Origin: Rhineura floridana
Lineage: Eukaryota; Chordata; Lepidosauria; Squamata; Rhineuridae
Direction: 5' to 3'
DNA length: 64,000 bases
Assembly (NCBI RefSeq): GCF_030035675.1
Contig: NC_084493.1
Span: 20,747,822 to 20,811,821, forward strand
This document shows, one piece after another, positions 23,107 to 32,428 of the stretch. Positions within the stretch are counted from its first letter, which is position 1, and each line of letters begins with the position of its first letter. The position numbers and the translations under genes are program-made. Under the pieces are notes generated by a model. That model was not told the origin of the DNA, did not search any database, and worked only from the letters and a program-made list of their open reading frames with translations.

Positions 23107-23515
23107 TCAGTTGGGGCAGAACAGAAGACGTTTGATTCAGTTCGCCTTTCAAGCCAAATCTATAAATTCGCACTTTCCAAAACAATATGAGAACCGAAAC
23201 ACAGCCAATTAATCCCATTTTGCCATGCAGTTTGCCAACTAACCAATGTTGACAAAACTGCATATATAAGGGGGAAAGCGTGCATAAAAATAAATATATG
23301 AGTGAAAATAATGTGTAAAATGCATTATATGACAAGAAACTGCTTGCAAACATGAGTACATTAGTCAAAACTGTCTAGGCAAATGTGTTTATTTCAGAGA
23401 AATTCTCACTAAAATGCTGGAGAAACTTCATGAGGATTTTTTTTTTAATGACAAACGGCTGCAGAAATGTGGAGAACTGAATTTAAGATTGGAAAAGTGA
23501 GAAACAGAGAGAATA
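23107..23515 (+). mobile_element. AT-rich hAT-like MITE, copy 3
   Basis: Family blocks appear in order: GCACTTTCCAAAACAATATG, GTGCATAAAAATAAATATAT, AATGCATTATAT, CAGAGAAATTCTCACTAAAA, GAACTGAATTTAAGATTGG. Both termini are eroded. An L2 tail begins immediately after it. Confidence 0.6.
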
Positions 23516-24152
23516 ATAATAATAAATAATAATAATATTTAATTTGTTTGTCGCCTATCTGGCAAATGGCCACTCTAGGCGACATACATTAAAATGAGAT
23601 AAAATACAACAATAACAATGCAGTCATATTAATAACAGTAAATAAAAATGCTGGACAGTCATCAATACATATAAAAACAATTATATTAACAGCATACGAT
23701 AGATGACAAGATCAAGGAGATTTACCCTTCCCAAGGACCTCAAAGGCCTGTTGGAATAGCCACGTCTTCAGGGCATTGCGGAATACCTCTAGGGAAGGGG
23801 CATGTCGAAGGTCACATGGGAGGGAGTTCCAGAGAGTGGGGGCCACCACAGAAAAGGCTCTCTCCCTAGTACCCACCAACCTAACTATTTTGGTTGGCGG
23901 AATTGAGAGAAGGCCTTGTGTGGCTGATCTAGTTGGGCGGCATAGTTGGTGGCGGTGGAGGCGCTCTTTCAGGTAAGCTGGACCGAAACCGTACAGGGTT
24001 TTAAAGGTTAAAACCAACACCTTGAATCGGGCCCGGAAAACAACCGGTAGCCAGTGTAGATCAAATAATACTGGCGTAATGTGGTCCCGGTGGCGGCTGT
24101 TGGTAAGTAAGCGCGCCGCTGCATTCTGTACAAGTTGTAGTTTTTATGATTT
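23516..24152 (-). mobile_element. L2 LINE 3' end (RT C terminus and tail)
   Basis: The AATAATAATAAATAATAATAAT tail region is followed by TTGTCGCCTATCTGGCAAAT. The minus-strand frame reads LVLTFKTLYGFGPAYLKERL (near 24020) and RAFSVVAPTLWNSLP (near 23860). The tail sequence differs from those at 12.6 and 17.6 kb, so this is a separate L2 subfamily. It is cut off at about 24152 at codons LQLVQNAA. Confidence 0.75.
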
Positions 24153-24783
24153 TGTCATTTTTTGTATATGGTTATTGTATATGGTATATATTACTTTTTT
24201 CTATTTGTTCCCCACTCTAGGATTGAAAATATTCAAGTAAAGATCAGGTTATATAAATAAAATTAATTTTGGGTGCTAGAGTTTTACTTTCTCATTCAGC
24301 TGGGCAGTGGCTCGGATGGGCGTGATTGCTAAGTTGAGGCTTGCTCATGATGCCAATGTGCTGTGTCATCACCCTGAAAAGCCCTGGCATGAGGGGTGAG
24401 GCTTCAGACCTAAGTCCCCTCTTTATTGGAACTCTAAGGCCCTGCGCATCAGTCTTTTTTGGCAAAGACAAATGAAAATGCAGAAGCTGGATGGGGCAAG
24501 CCCAAGGATGCTCTTTGAAAGCCACACCCCATTCCCTTATGAATGCCACCTTTCAGAATTGTTATGCAATTGTGATTATTATGACAATTACTCATTGTCA
24601 AGAACCAAACAGGGAGTGTTTCTAAGCAAATTTCTTGTTCATATGAAAGTTATGGTGTGTGTGTGTGTATGTTTTAAAATCTTAGCAAAAAAGATAAAAA
24701 GGGGAATAGAACTGAGAAACAATCAGAAATGCGTGGAGAGGAGTTTCTGGGATATCTTTCTGAGTGATGCTGTCTAGGGGGGT
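24153..24783. other. Spacer; possible plus-strand L2 tail and (GT)n
   Basis: TATATAAATAAAATT near 24250 may be an old plus-strand LINE tail. A GTGTGTGTGTGTGT microsatellite lies at 24655-24669. Nothing else was recognised. Confidence 0.3.
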
Positions 24784-24989
24784 TGTGTCATATCCACACC
24801 AGACACTTTAAAAGCACATTCAACACATAATTAAAGCACATGGCTTCCCCAAAAGAATACTGTGGGAACTGTAGTTTACCCTTCAAAGAGCTACAGTTCA
24901 CAGCACCTTAACAAATAGCAGTTCCCAGGATTTTTTGTGGGAAGGCATGTGTTTTAAACATGCTTTAAATGTGTGATGTGGATGTGACA
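24784..24989. mobile_element. Palindromic MITE (TTTAAAGCACATGGC family), longest copy
   Basis: The ends TGTCATATCCACACC and GATGTGGATGTGACA are inverse. Inside, TTAAAGCACATGGCTTCCCC is paired with GGGAAGGCATGTGTTTTAAA, and GAACTGTAGTTTACC with TAGCAGTTCCCAGG. It is the same family as 7372 and 56864. Confidence 0.65.
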
Positions 24990-25000
24990 TCATTTGGTGG

Positions 25001-25143
25001 CTCAGTTACCCATTAATGCAGACAAACAAAAAGAGAAAGGGGAACCAATACAGAAAACTTAACAAACTCTGATGATGATGAAGAATGATCGCCAACATGG
25101 AAGATAAATTTCTATATGTTTTGTTATAAAAAGAACATAACTT
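25001..25143 (+). repeat. Near-identical inverted repeat partner A
   Basis: About 143 bp from GTTACCCATTAATGCAGACA to TTATAAAAAGAACATAACT recurs as its reverse complement at 30863-31003 with only a few differences by eye. No coding sense or known family was recognised. Confidence 0.8.
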
Positions 25144-26284
25144 GCTCAGTTAAGGTGACCACTTATGGATTGCCCTCTCCCCCCAACACAAGCTCAAAAG
25201 AGGACACAAATTTGAAGAATATTGTCATATGCTAATTTATTTGTATAGATGCAAATTTAAACAGAAATACCCCTTACCATAGTGGGGAAGACTGTGACCA
25301 GGTAACCTTTGTACCTGCTCAGTGTCCTGTCCAGGTGGTAACTGTGGATGGGCAATTTCAAGACCTGCTATTCCTTCTTAGGGTTCTTTATCTTTAAACA
25401 GCATTTGGATCTGACAGCCCTTCAGAGGACTGTCCTCCGCAAAGCAAGACACAGGGCCACTCTATGTACAGTGGAGTTAACAATCCTTCTACACCTTGAA
25501 CATAACTGTATTTGTTGTACAATAGTATAAAAATATCATTATAACTTTATAGCAAATGATAAAACATGTAATTCCGGATGCATTAGATCTGACAAAAAGC
25601 CAGGCTCAGTTTATTCAAAAATTGTACTTGCCCCAGAATAGTTGCAGATAGCAATCTTACAATCAACCATAAGATTACTGGTTCAATATTTCTTTGTCTT
25701 TTCATTTCTTGCTGAAGAGTTCTGGAGTACAGCAAGAATATTTATTATTTATCCCTAAGCGCATGACCTAATGACTTTTCATTTTGTAATACTGAATTCC
25801 ACTCTGTTTCTGTTATTTCATTGCATGAGATCACCTTGTTGGTTCCTGATGCTTATCTTTATTAAGAATGCTTCTCAATTTCAATAGCACATTTCACCAT
25901 GCCTCTCTCCAAGGTCAGTAATGAAAATATCATATATGGAACCAGGGCTGTCAGCCTGCTAGCTGACTGGTTTATCTTAGATGATTAATTAAATTTAATT
26001 AAATTTAAATATAATCTCATGCTGTAGAACAGGGAAAATGCGCTTGTAGAAGGTAAGAGTTTCTCTTAGAGGTGATATTTGTATTAAAGTGTTTTTTTCT
26101 CTTTACAAAAAGAGAACTGAGAACTTCACAAAATGAGCAATAACTATCACCCCCCCTTCATTTTAGGAAACAGATGAGGTCACAACATCCAAGTTCAGTG
26201 AAAAATTACAACCCCTCCAAATGATCAACACATTCCCCACAATCCCAATTCCCCACAATTTCTACATTACAAAATAAAAGTTGC
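25144..26284. other. Spacer without recognised features
   Basis: AT-rich sequence with a TTAATTAAATTTAATTAAATTTAAAT stretch near 25985. No exon, SINE or LINE motif. Confidence 0.3.
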
Positions 26285-26380
26285 ACAGCGCAATCCTATT
26301 CATGTCTACTCAGAAGTCAATCTTACTGAATTTAATGGGAATTACTTCAAGGCGAATGTGTATAGGATTGCAGCTGTAAG
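26285..26380. mobile_element. Short MITE, GCAATCCTAT family
   Basis: It begins GCGCAATCCTATTCATGTCT, has the ACTCAGAAGTCAATCTTACT core, and ends GTGTATAGGATTGCAGC, an inverse of the start. Many partial relatives lie in the SORD region (54.6-55.6, 57.2 and 58.6 kb). Confidence 0.55.
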
Positions 26381-26681
26381 GAGGTGTGATGGTCTCTCAT
26401 GACTCCTGAAAGGCTACCTTTTAAGATTTTCCTTTTCATCAAATGTATCAGTATGGAAATTATTTACTAGTGCACTAACATTCCGTGATGGGCCATGGGA
26501 TGATTCCTGAACCCAAATTGCCCGTGCTTCAAAAATTAAACAAATGTAGGCATTTCCATGTTGTGGAAGATCCTGATTTTAAAAATGCTTTGATTATTGG
26601 CGGCTTCAGATATCTGTAGTCTTATCATTTTATCTCCCCCTCCCAACATGTTTTAGACTGAAAAAGGTCCATTATGGAAGG

Positions 26682-26862
26682 ACCACAACTCAGTGGTAGG
26701 GCATCTGCTTTCCATGCAGAAGGTTCCTGGTTCAATCCCAGCATCTCCAGGTAGGGCTGGGAGAGATCCCTTTCTGAAACCCTGCCAGTCAGTGTAGACA
26801 ATACTGAGCTAGATGGGCCAATGGTCTGATTCAGTATAAGGTAGCTTTCTATGTTCCTAATA
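26682..26862 (+). mobile_element. tRNA-derived SINE
   Basis: The head CAACTCAGTGGTAGGGCATC (A-box-like) and GGTTCAATCCC (B box) resembles a tRNA-Ala. It is followed by the body GGTAGGGCTGGGAGAGATCC and the end TGATTCAGTATAAGGTAGCT. It is a SINE, not a tRNA gene: the acceptor stem is not closed and the body continues about 100 bp further. Confidence 0.7.
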
Positions 26863-26964
26863 TTTTATATTGTTTTATGTAAACTACTTACAGGTTTTTG
26901 TTAATTAAGCAGTATATAAATGTAGTTACATAAACAAACAAATTAATATTTTCCTGCTTAGCAG

Positions 26965-27182
26965 TGGATGGATTTGTCAGTTTGTTTTCTCAGTTTTTCA
27001 TTTTTCCAGTCTTAAATTCAGTTCTCTACATTTCTGCAGCAATTTGTTCTTAAAAATCATGAAAATTCACCAGCATTTTAGTGTGAATTTCTCCTAATAA
27101 AATTTTTCTATGTCATTTGCCTAATATAGACATTTTTGCAAAGAAAGTTTCCTTAATATAATACATTTTTCTATGTTATTTT
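26965..27182 (-). mobile_element. AT-rich hAT-like MITE, copy 4, left half
   Basis: Reverse-oriented family blocks: TTTTCCAGTCTTAAATTCAG, AGTGTGAATTTCTCCTAATA, AATATAATACATTTTTCTAT. It stops at GTTATTTT, and the expected continuation is found at 29901, on the far side of the LTR/hAT stack. Confidence 0.65.
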
Positions 27183-28242
27183 TGTTGGAAGTGGGGCAAG
27201 AGCAACTCCTGTTTTGTTCTTTTGTTTGTGTTCCAGAAGGGAGATGGAGCTAGGGTCCTCCAGATGGATAGGCTTGTTTACCTTTACCTGTGATGCTCTG
27301 ACTGATTTCCTTCTGTCACTAGACTGTTACATCTTTAGGGAAGCTTACCTGCCCCTCCTCCTTCCGCCCTTTCCACTCCTTTTCTTCTCCGACTGTCCGG
27401 GAGAGAGGAGACATCCCCTTGTCTCTGCTCTCTCTCCTAGCATGGGGCTGACTCCTGCACCTGGGCATTACGCCTCCAACTTAGTTAGTTAGAACTAGGT
27501 TTGCCTTTCTATCTACTATGTATGTCTATAAATAAAGTAGCTTTTCTTATTTTACTAAGTTTCCAGTCTCAGTGATCCTGATGTAGGGTAAAAGCCTGCT
27601 TTCTTAGGTAAATGCACGCACACGCCGGTACCAGTGGCATCACTAAGGGGGTGCGGGAGGTGCGGGTCGCACCCGGGTGACACCATGAGGGGGTGACACC
27701 ATGAGGGGGTGACACCATGAGCCGCCTGAGCCGTAACGGCCAGAGCTGTCGCCTTCAATCTGACCAAACGCGGCTGTCTGGAAAGTCCCTGGTGCGCTGC
27801 CCTGGCTCTCTCTTTCTCTCCCTCTCACCCCGCCCCGCACTTCCTCTCCCGCCCTCCTCCTAAAAGCCCAGGCTGGAAATCCCCGGCGCGCCGCGTTCCC
27901 TTCTCTCTCTCTGTTGCCCTGCCCCGCTCTTTTTAAGATGCACACAGCGTGCCTCCTAGGCGCACCTCTCTAGACTGGCTTCTCGTCTCAGGCGAGGTGG
28001 GTGAAAGAGGGATGGGCCTCTGCGGAGCCTGTGCCTGCCTTTCCCGCTCCCTAGCAGTGGACTGGTTGGCTCTCCTGCCAAGCAAAATTAAAAAAGAGAG
28101 AATGAGCGAGAGAAAGAAAGGGCGGGGAGAGGATTTTCAGTCAGTCAGTCTCACACAATCCAGCCCTCTTTTTCCCTATGGGAGCAAGCGCGAGGAAGGG
28201 TCTGGATATAGCCGCAACAGGCCGTGCCTGGGTGGTGGTGGT

Positions 28243-28500
28243 TATTTATTAAATTTATATCCTGCCCTTCTTTCCAGAAGGAACTCAGGGCGGCAAACAA
28301 AAAACACTAAAAGCACTCTAAAGTATCTTAAAAACAAAAGACTTTAAAACATATTAAAGCAATACATCTTTAAAAAAAAACTTTTAAAAACTTCTTAAAA
28401 ACAATTCCAGTACAGACACAGACTGGTATAAGATCTCTACTTAAAAGGCTTGTTGAAAGAGAAAGGTCTTCAGTAGGCAGTGAAAAGATAATGATGCCTG
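28243..28500 (-). mobile_element. L2 3' tail inside the hAT element
   Basis: TTATTTATTAAATTTATATC, then CTGCCCTTCTTTCCAGAAGG, is a reverse-strand L2 3' end. The plus-strand continuation has CAAAAAACACTAAAAGCACT and AGGCTTGTTGAAAGAGAAAG. It is younger than the hAT if inserted after it, and it could have travelled with the hAT. Confidence 0.65.
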
Positions 28501-29148
28501 CGCCTGCGCGAGGTGGAAGCTCAACAGCTGAAGCTTTGCCCATCCCTGGCTCGTTCTGCCTGCAAAACTCCTCATCCTTTCTATTAGACACCCATAAAAA
28601 AGAGTTTGGGATTTGAGCAGGTAAAGTGAAATGTGGAGCAGGGTGTGGGATTTCAGAGTTGGGTCTGAGCCACTGTTCACGGCGTGTTTTCTCTTGTAAC
28701 AGAGATGGCGACCCTATGGTAACACAGATTTTGTTGGACTCCCAATATCCATCAGGCCCAGCCACCATGGGGAAAGGTCAGAGATGGTGGGAACTGAAGA
28801 CCTGCACTAACAGGTTCCCCACCACACACACTTAGGGAGATCACGCAGAAGTCATGAAGATTTTTGGGAGAGTGGGTGGTTTTTTTCTTTTTGCACTATA
28901 CTTTTAATATTTATATAGCGGGCAGCAGTTCAAGAAGTGCAGCTTCCCCCAGGATAGAGATGGTGCGATGAGGAAGGCTTGTGTTGCCTGGATTGCTGCC
29001 TTTAATACACTTTTAAAATAGCCCATTGTTCCTTTTGAAAGGCGGCAAGAACTCTAGAAGTTTGAAGTCTGCAGGCAGGCATGCCATAGAATCCTGACAG
29101 CTGTAGTTTGTTAAGGGTCCTGGGAACTGAAGCTCTGTATGGGCAAAT

Positions 29149-29461
29149 GTGAAAGGGTTGGGAGAGATTCTACGAAGTCCCATTCAGCTATGAATCAAGG
29201 AAGTAGCAGCCATGTTTGAGGCTGGTCAAGTGAAGAGTCTCATATCTGCCACTGAAGAAGAGTTAAAGGTGTCCATTCCAAAATTGACCACTTTCTATGA
29301 CGAGGTATCCGAGAGTGAGCTTTTAATAGAAATACCAAGGCTGACAAGGCACCTGAAAGCAGCAGAGATTGATCTGGAAGAAGCCAAAGATTGGGCAGTA
29401 TTAGACGTTTTGACATTCATAGCTGAATGGGACTTCGTAGAATCTCTCCCAACCCTTTCAC
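29149..29461. repeat. Perfect 47-bp inverted duplication within the hAT
   Basis: Arms at 29149-29195 and 29415-29461 are exact reverse complements with a 219-bp spacer. The right arm is part of the transposase frame (codons around EWDFVESLPTLS). The left arm is an inverted copy in the region upstream of the frame. Confidence 0.95.
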
Positions 29462-29685
29462 TAAGCCTAAAATTATTTCTGACGATTTGTGTGTCTGTGG
29501 CTTCATGTGAGAGGAGCTTTTCAAAGCTGAAACTTATAAAGAACTATTTGCGATCTACCATGGGACAGTCAAGGCTTTCCGATCTTGCTATATTATCAAT
29601 CGAAAGTGAGTTGGTGAAAGGCATTGATTTCGATGAAGTGATTCACAAGTTTGCAGCTTTGAAGGCCAGGAAAGTAAAGTTCTGA
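29212..29685 (+). pseudogene. hAT transposase, C-terminal dimerisation domain only
   Basis: The 157-codon frame reads MFEAGQVKSLISATEEELKV and so on, with the hAT C-terminal signature LKLFLTICVSVASCERSFSK followed by LKLIKNYLRSTMGQSRLSDL and AILSIES. This is the hATC dimerisation region of family transposases. The zinc-finger and most of the catalytic RNase-H-like part are missing. The first Met is probably not a natural start. The frame is open to the TGA at 29683, so decay since deletion is modest. Confidence 0.8.
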
Positions 29686-29900
29686 TTTAGTTGAGATGTT
29701 CACTAAGTGCTGAAATGCTTGTGTATGGACTGGTATGGAAGGAGGTCCATGGAGGTGACACCATGAGTTACCGTACCGGGTGACACCAACCCTAAGCACG
29801 CCACTGGCCGGAACACTCACATTTCAACATCTGCTGTTGCTCTCTGTTTGCTGTTGTGCTGCTTTAAACGAAATTAAGCACACAATTACACACAGCAACA

Positions 29901-30112
29901 ATTTTCACCAATAGATGCATTTTATGCACTTTATTGTAGCATATGCATTTTTGTACACATTACTTGGCTGGAGAACTGAACTGCAAAATTCGAAGATGTG
30001 CAAATATTGAAAGATGGCTGTATTTTGGTTTGTGCATTGTTTCAGAAAGTGTGGATTTGGTAGGTTTGCTTTTAAATGCAAACTTAATCAAATTTCTCCC
30101 CCATCTCTGCTT
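29901..30112 (-). mobile_element. AT-rich hAT-like MITE, copy 4, right half
   Basis: It resumes with ATTTTCACCAATAGATGCAT, then TTTTTGTACACATTACTTGG, GGCTGTATTTTGG and CAAATTTCTCCCCCATCTCT, the family's TAGGGATG end in reverse. It completes the copy begun at 26965. Confidence 0.65.
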
Positions 30113-30534
30113 CTGCTTGAAGTTGGAGGTCTGGTTGTGGGTTCTGTTTGCCCTCCCTTATTTGACTGTGATTAGCATTGTATTTTTATATTGGTAGACT
30201 TTACAATAACTCTCCAATGGGTTTCTAAAGCAGCTGGGAACTTTGCACCAGCTGTCTTGTAGTGCCTGAGCAAGTTAACTCTTAACCTGAGTTTTAGCAA
30301 CTCTGCTGCCTCTGGCGATATGCCAGAGATGTATGCCACAGGGTAGTGCCAAAGTGTGGCCCTTAGGAGCAACCTAAGGATCTAGCTGTTTTGATTTGGT
30401 ACCTATAACGTCTTAGCATGATTTCTTTTCTTTTATTTCATTTTTGCTATGCAAATATCAACACAAGACTTCCCATAATAAGCAACAAAATTAAGAGCAT
30501 AAGTCATGTTGCATTTTCAAAGTGCATCACATTT
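30113..30534. other. Spacer without recognised features
   Basis: No coding or repeat signature was recognised. Confidence 0.3.
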
Positions 30535-30750
30535 CATGTCAGCTGTAATGATTTAGTGTTGTATCCAATGTTAGCCCTGATCAGAATAGACTCATTGAAA
30601 TCAAGACAGGTGTAACTTAGATCCATCAGTTTCAGTGTGTTGACTCTAGAGTAGTTGGATACAACCCTTAGGCTGCAATTCAAAACACACGTACCTGACA
30701 ATGGAATTTACTTCTGAGTAGACATGTATTAGATTTCAGCCTTAATGCTT
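30535..30750. mobile_element. Two short MITEs of the GCAATCCTAT type
   Basis: GTTGTATCCAA near 30558 is mirrored by TTGGATACAAC near 30656. Directly after comes GGCTGCAATTCAAAACACAC, ACTTCTGAGTAGACATGTAT, ATTTCAGCC. Both carry the family's ...GAGTAGACATG-type core. They are degenerate. Confidence 0.45.
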
Positions 30751-30767
30751 ACCTTCTTTTCAAAATT

Positions 30768-30815
30768 ATTTATTTATTAAATTTATATCCCGCCCTTACT
30801 CCCAGGAGGAGCCTG
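30768..30815 (-). mobile_element. L2 tail, very short
   Basis: TTATTTATTTATTAAATTTA then TATCCCGCCCTTACTCCCAG is the terminal piece of a reverse-strand L2. Confidence 0.6.
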
Positions 30816-30862
30816 TTATTTTCTCCCCAGAGAAGTCAGTTTGTGGACAGTGGTTGCCAGTT

Positions 30863-31003
30863 ATGTTCTTTTTATAACAAAACATATAGAAAATTATCTT
30901 CCATGTTGGCGATCGTCTTCTTCATCATCATCAGAGTTTGTTAAGTTTTCTGTATTGGTTCCCCTTTCTCTTTTTGTTTGTCTGCATTAATGGGTAACGT
31001 GTG
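30863..31003 (-). repeat. Near-identical inverted repeat partner B
   Basis: Reverse complement of 25001-25143, from AGTTATGTTCTTTTTATAAC to CATTAATGGGTAACG. The region between the two copies contains the whole MITE/LTR/hAT stack. Confidence 0.8.
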
Positions 31004-31435
31004 ACTAATTGTTAAATCATGTTAGTAGATTAGATTTGTGGCAGGTTGGACACAGTGATGATTAACTTGAGAGGTTTACCGAGTCAGGCTGTAACAGTTT
31101 TGAGTGGCATGACTAATAAATAACTAGCTGGGTAAACCATTGGACTTAAATGAACATTATTCTTGTAACCAGCTGTTAGTTTTAACAGCCCATTTAATTT
31201 AATTAAGCCCAAGCTTCTTAAAGAGAATACAAAAACAATGAAATAATAATGATGCAAACAGAGGGAACTTGCCGATGAGGATTCAAAATATGCAAAAAAA
31301 ATATCAGAGCATGAAATATTAGGTACAAAGAGAGTACATACAAGAGTGTAATTTCCATGTGCAGAACAATGGGGAGACAAAAAATAAGCTCTTTTATGGC
31401 TGGCCTCTTTCTACTCCTCAGCAGAAAATGGCAGT

Positions 31436-31655
31436 CAGTTTGGTGTAGTGGTTAGAGTGTTGGACTAAGACCTAGGAGACTAGGGTTCAAATATCCATTT
31501 GGCCATGAAGCTCACTGGGTGACTTTGGGCCCATCACTGTCTCTCAGCCTAACCTACCTCACAAGGTTGTTGTGAGGATGAAATGGGGAAGGGGAGAACT
31601 ATGTTTGTACACCACCTTGAGCTTCTTGTTGGGTATAAATGTTATGTATATGGTG
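31436..31655 (+). mobile_element. tRNA-derived SINE
   Basis: The head is TTGGTGTAGTGGTTAGAGTG (A box) with GGGTTCAAATATCC (B box). The body is CTCAGCCTAACCTACCTCAC, AGGTTGTTGTGAGGATGAAA, and the LINE-like end CACCTTGAGC. The copies at 53072 (minus) and 60305 (plus) belong to the same family. Confidence 0.75.
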
Positions 31656-31777
31656 CAACCGGCTATATATCTATATATAGATACACATGTACTCAGGGGT
31701 AACGTTTTGATGAGCGATCCTAGGATTTTATTTTTTTGAAGACCTACTTCTAAAACTCTGCCATTATGCTACAGTAG

Positions 31778-32428
31778 TGTCGTATCCAGGTTGGGACTCA
31801 GGAACCAGACCAGTTGGTGAAAGCAATTCAGTTTTTATTAAAGTAATATCCAGACAAAGGCTACGCCTTCTCATGAAGTTTCGCTACAAAACATAACCTG
31901 CGACTTGAAAGAGAGTTGACAGAACCAGGAACCCCTATTCCCCCTATCCTTTAAGAAGGGGGCAATCGAGTGCAAATTCTCTCACTCCGCCTCAAAGTGC
32001 TCTCATCCACGCCCCTCCTCTCCTCCCTCTTTTGCCGCCTCTTTTGCTGTTGTCTTGTGCGTGGCGAAGGGGGTGCTACTGCCCCCTCCCCTTCTGAGGA
32101 CTCTGACTCAGGTATGGGGGAAAGCGGGGGGGCAATGCTTAAAGCATCTGGCTGCTTCTCCTTGCTTTTCTCTGGATCAGGAGGGGGTTGGATTCCCCCT
32201 TGCCCTCCCTCCTTCTCCAACTGCTCTGAGCTCGAAGGAGGAGAAGGCGTGGGAAGCTCACGGGAAGGATCTGTGTCTGTTGGACTTTCAAGGTCTTCGC
32301 CACCAGACAGTTCTATCTCTGGTATTCCCTCCCCCTCTTCTGCTTCTTCTTCACACGGCTCTGGCCAAATGACCCCCTCCCTCTCCTCATCTTCTGAAAC
32401 CTCAGGGCCCCAATCCTGCATCCTGACA
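31778..32428 (-). repeat. Chromovirus 3' LTR
   Basis: 651 bp, about 98 percent identical by eye to 36864-37514. The coding frame that follows the chromodomain enters this LTR and encodes an acidic, Pro/Ser-rich tail, so part of the LTR is coding in the element's own sense. Confidence 0.85.

Larger units (their letters stand above)
27632..29806 (+). mobile_element. hAT DNA transposon, 2175 bp
   Basis: It starts CAGTGGCATCACTAAGGGGG, and the right end is CCCTAAGCACGCCACTG, an inverse match of CAGTGGC and TAAGGG. The 8-bp target duplication is GCCGGTAC (27624-27631) and GCCGGAAC (29807-29814). Three 16-bp-spaced GGTGACACCATGAG motifs lie just inside the left end and two related ones inside the right end. 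Only the C-terminal part of a transposase remains (29212-29685). An L2 tail (28243-28500) sits inside. The element is internally deleted and non-autonomous now. Confidence 0.8.
27183..29900 (+). mobile_element. Solo LTR (fossil), split by a hAT element
   Basis: The LTR starts TGTTGGAAGTGGGG at 27183 and ends CAGCAACA at 29900. It is flanked by the 5-bp direct repeat ATTTT (27178-27182 and 29901-29905), which falls inside a MITE copy. Removing the hAT insert leaves about 535 bp. An AATAAA lies near 27531 on the plus strand. There is no internal region, so it is a solo LTR left by recombination. The class (ERV or other) is uncertain. Confidence 0.65.

Noticed and set aside
26682-26760. tRNA-Ala-like sequence
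   Set aside because: The tRNA-like part is the head of a SINE. Stems are not closed and a SINE body follows.
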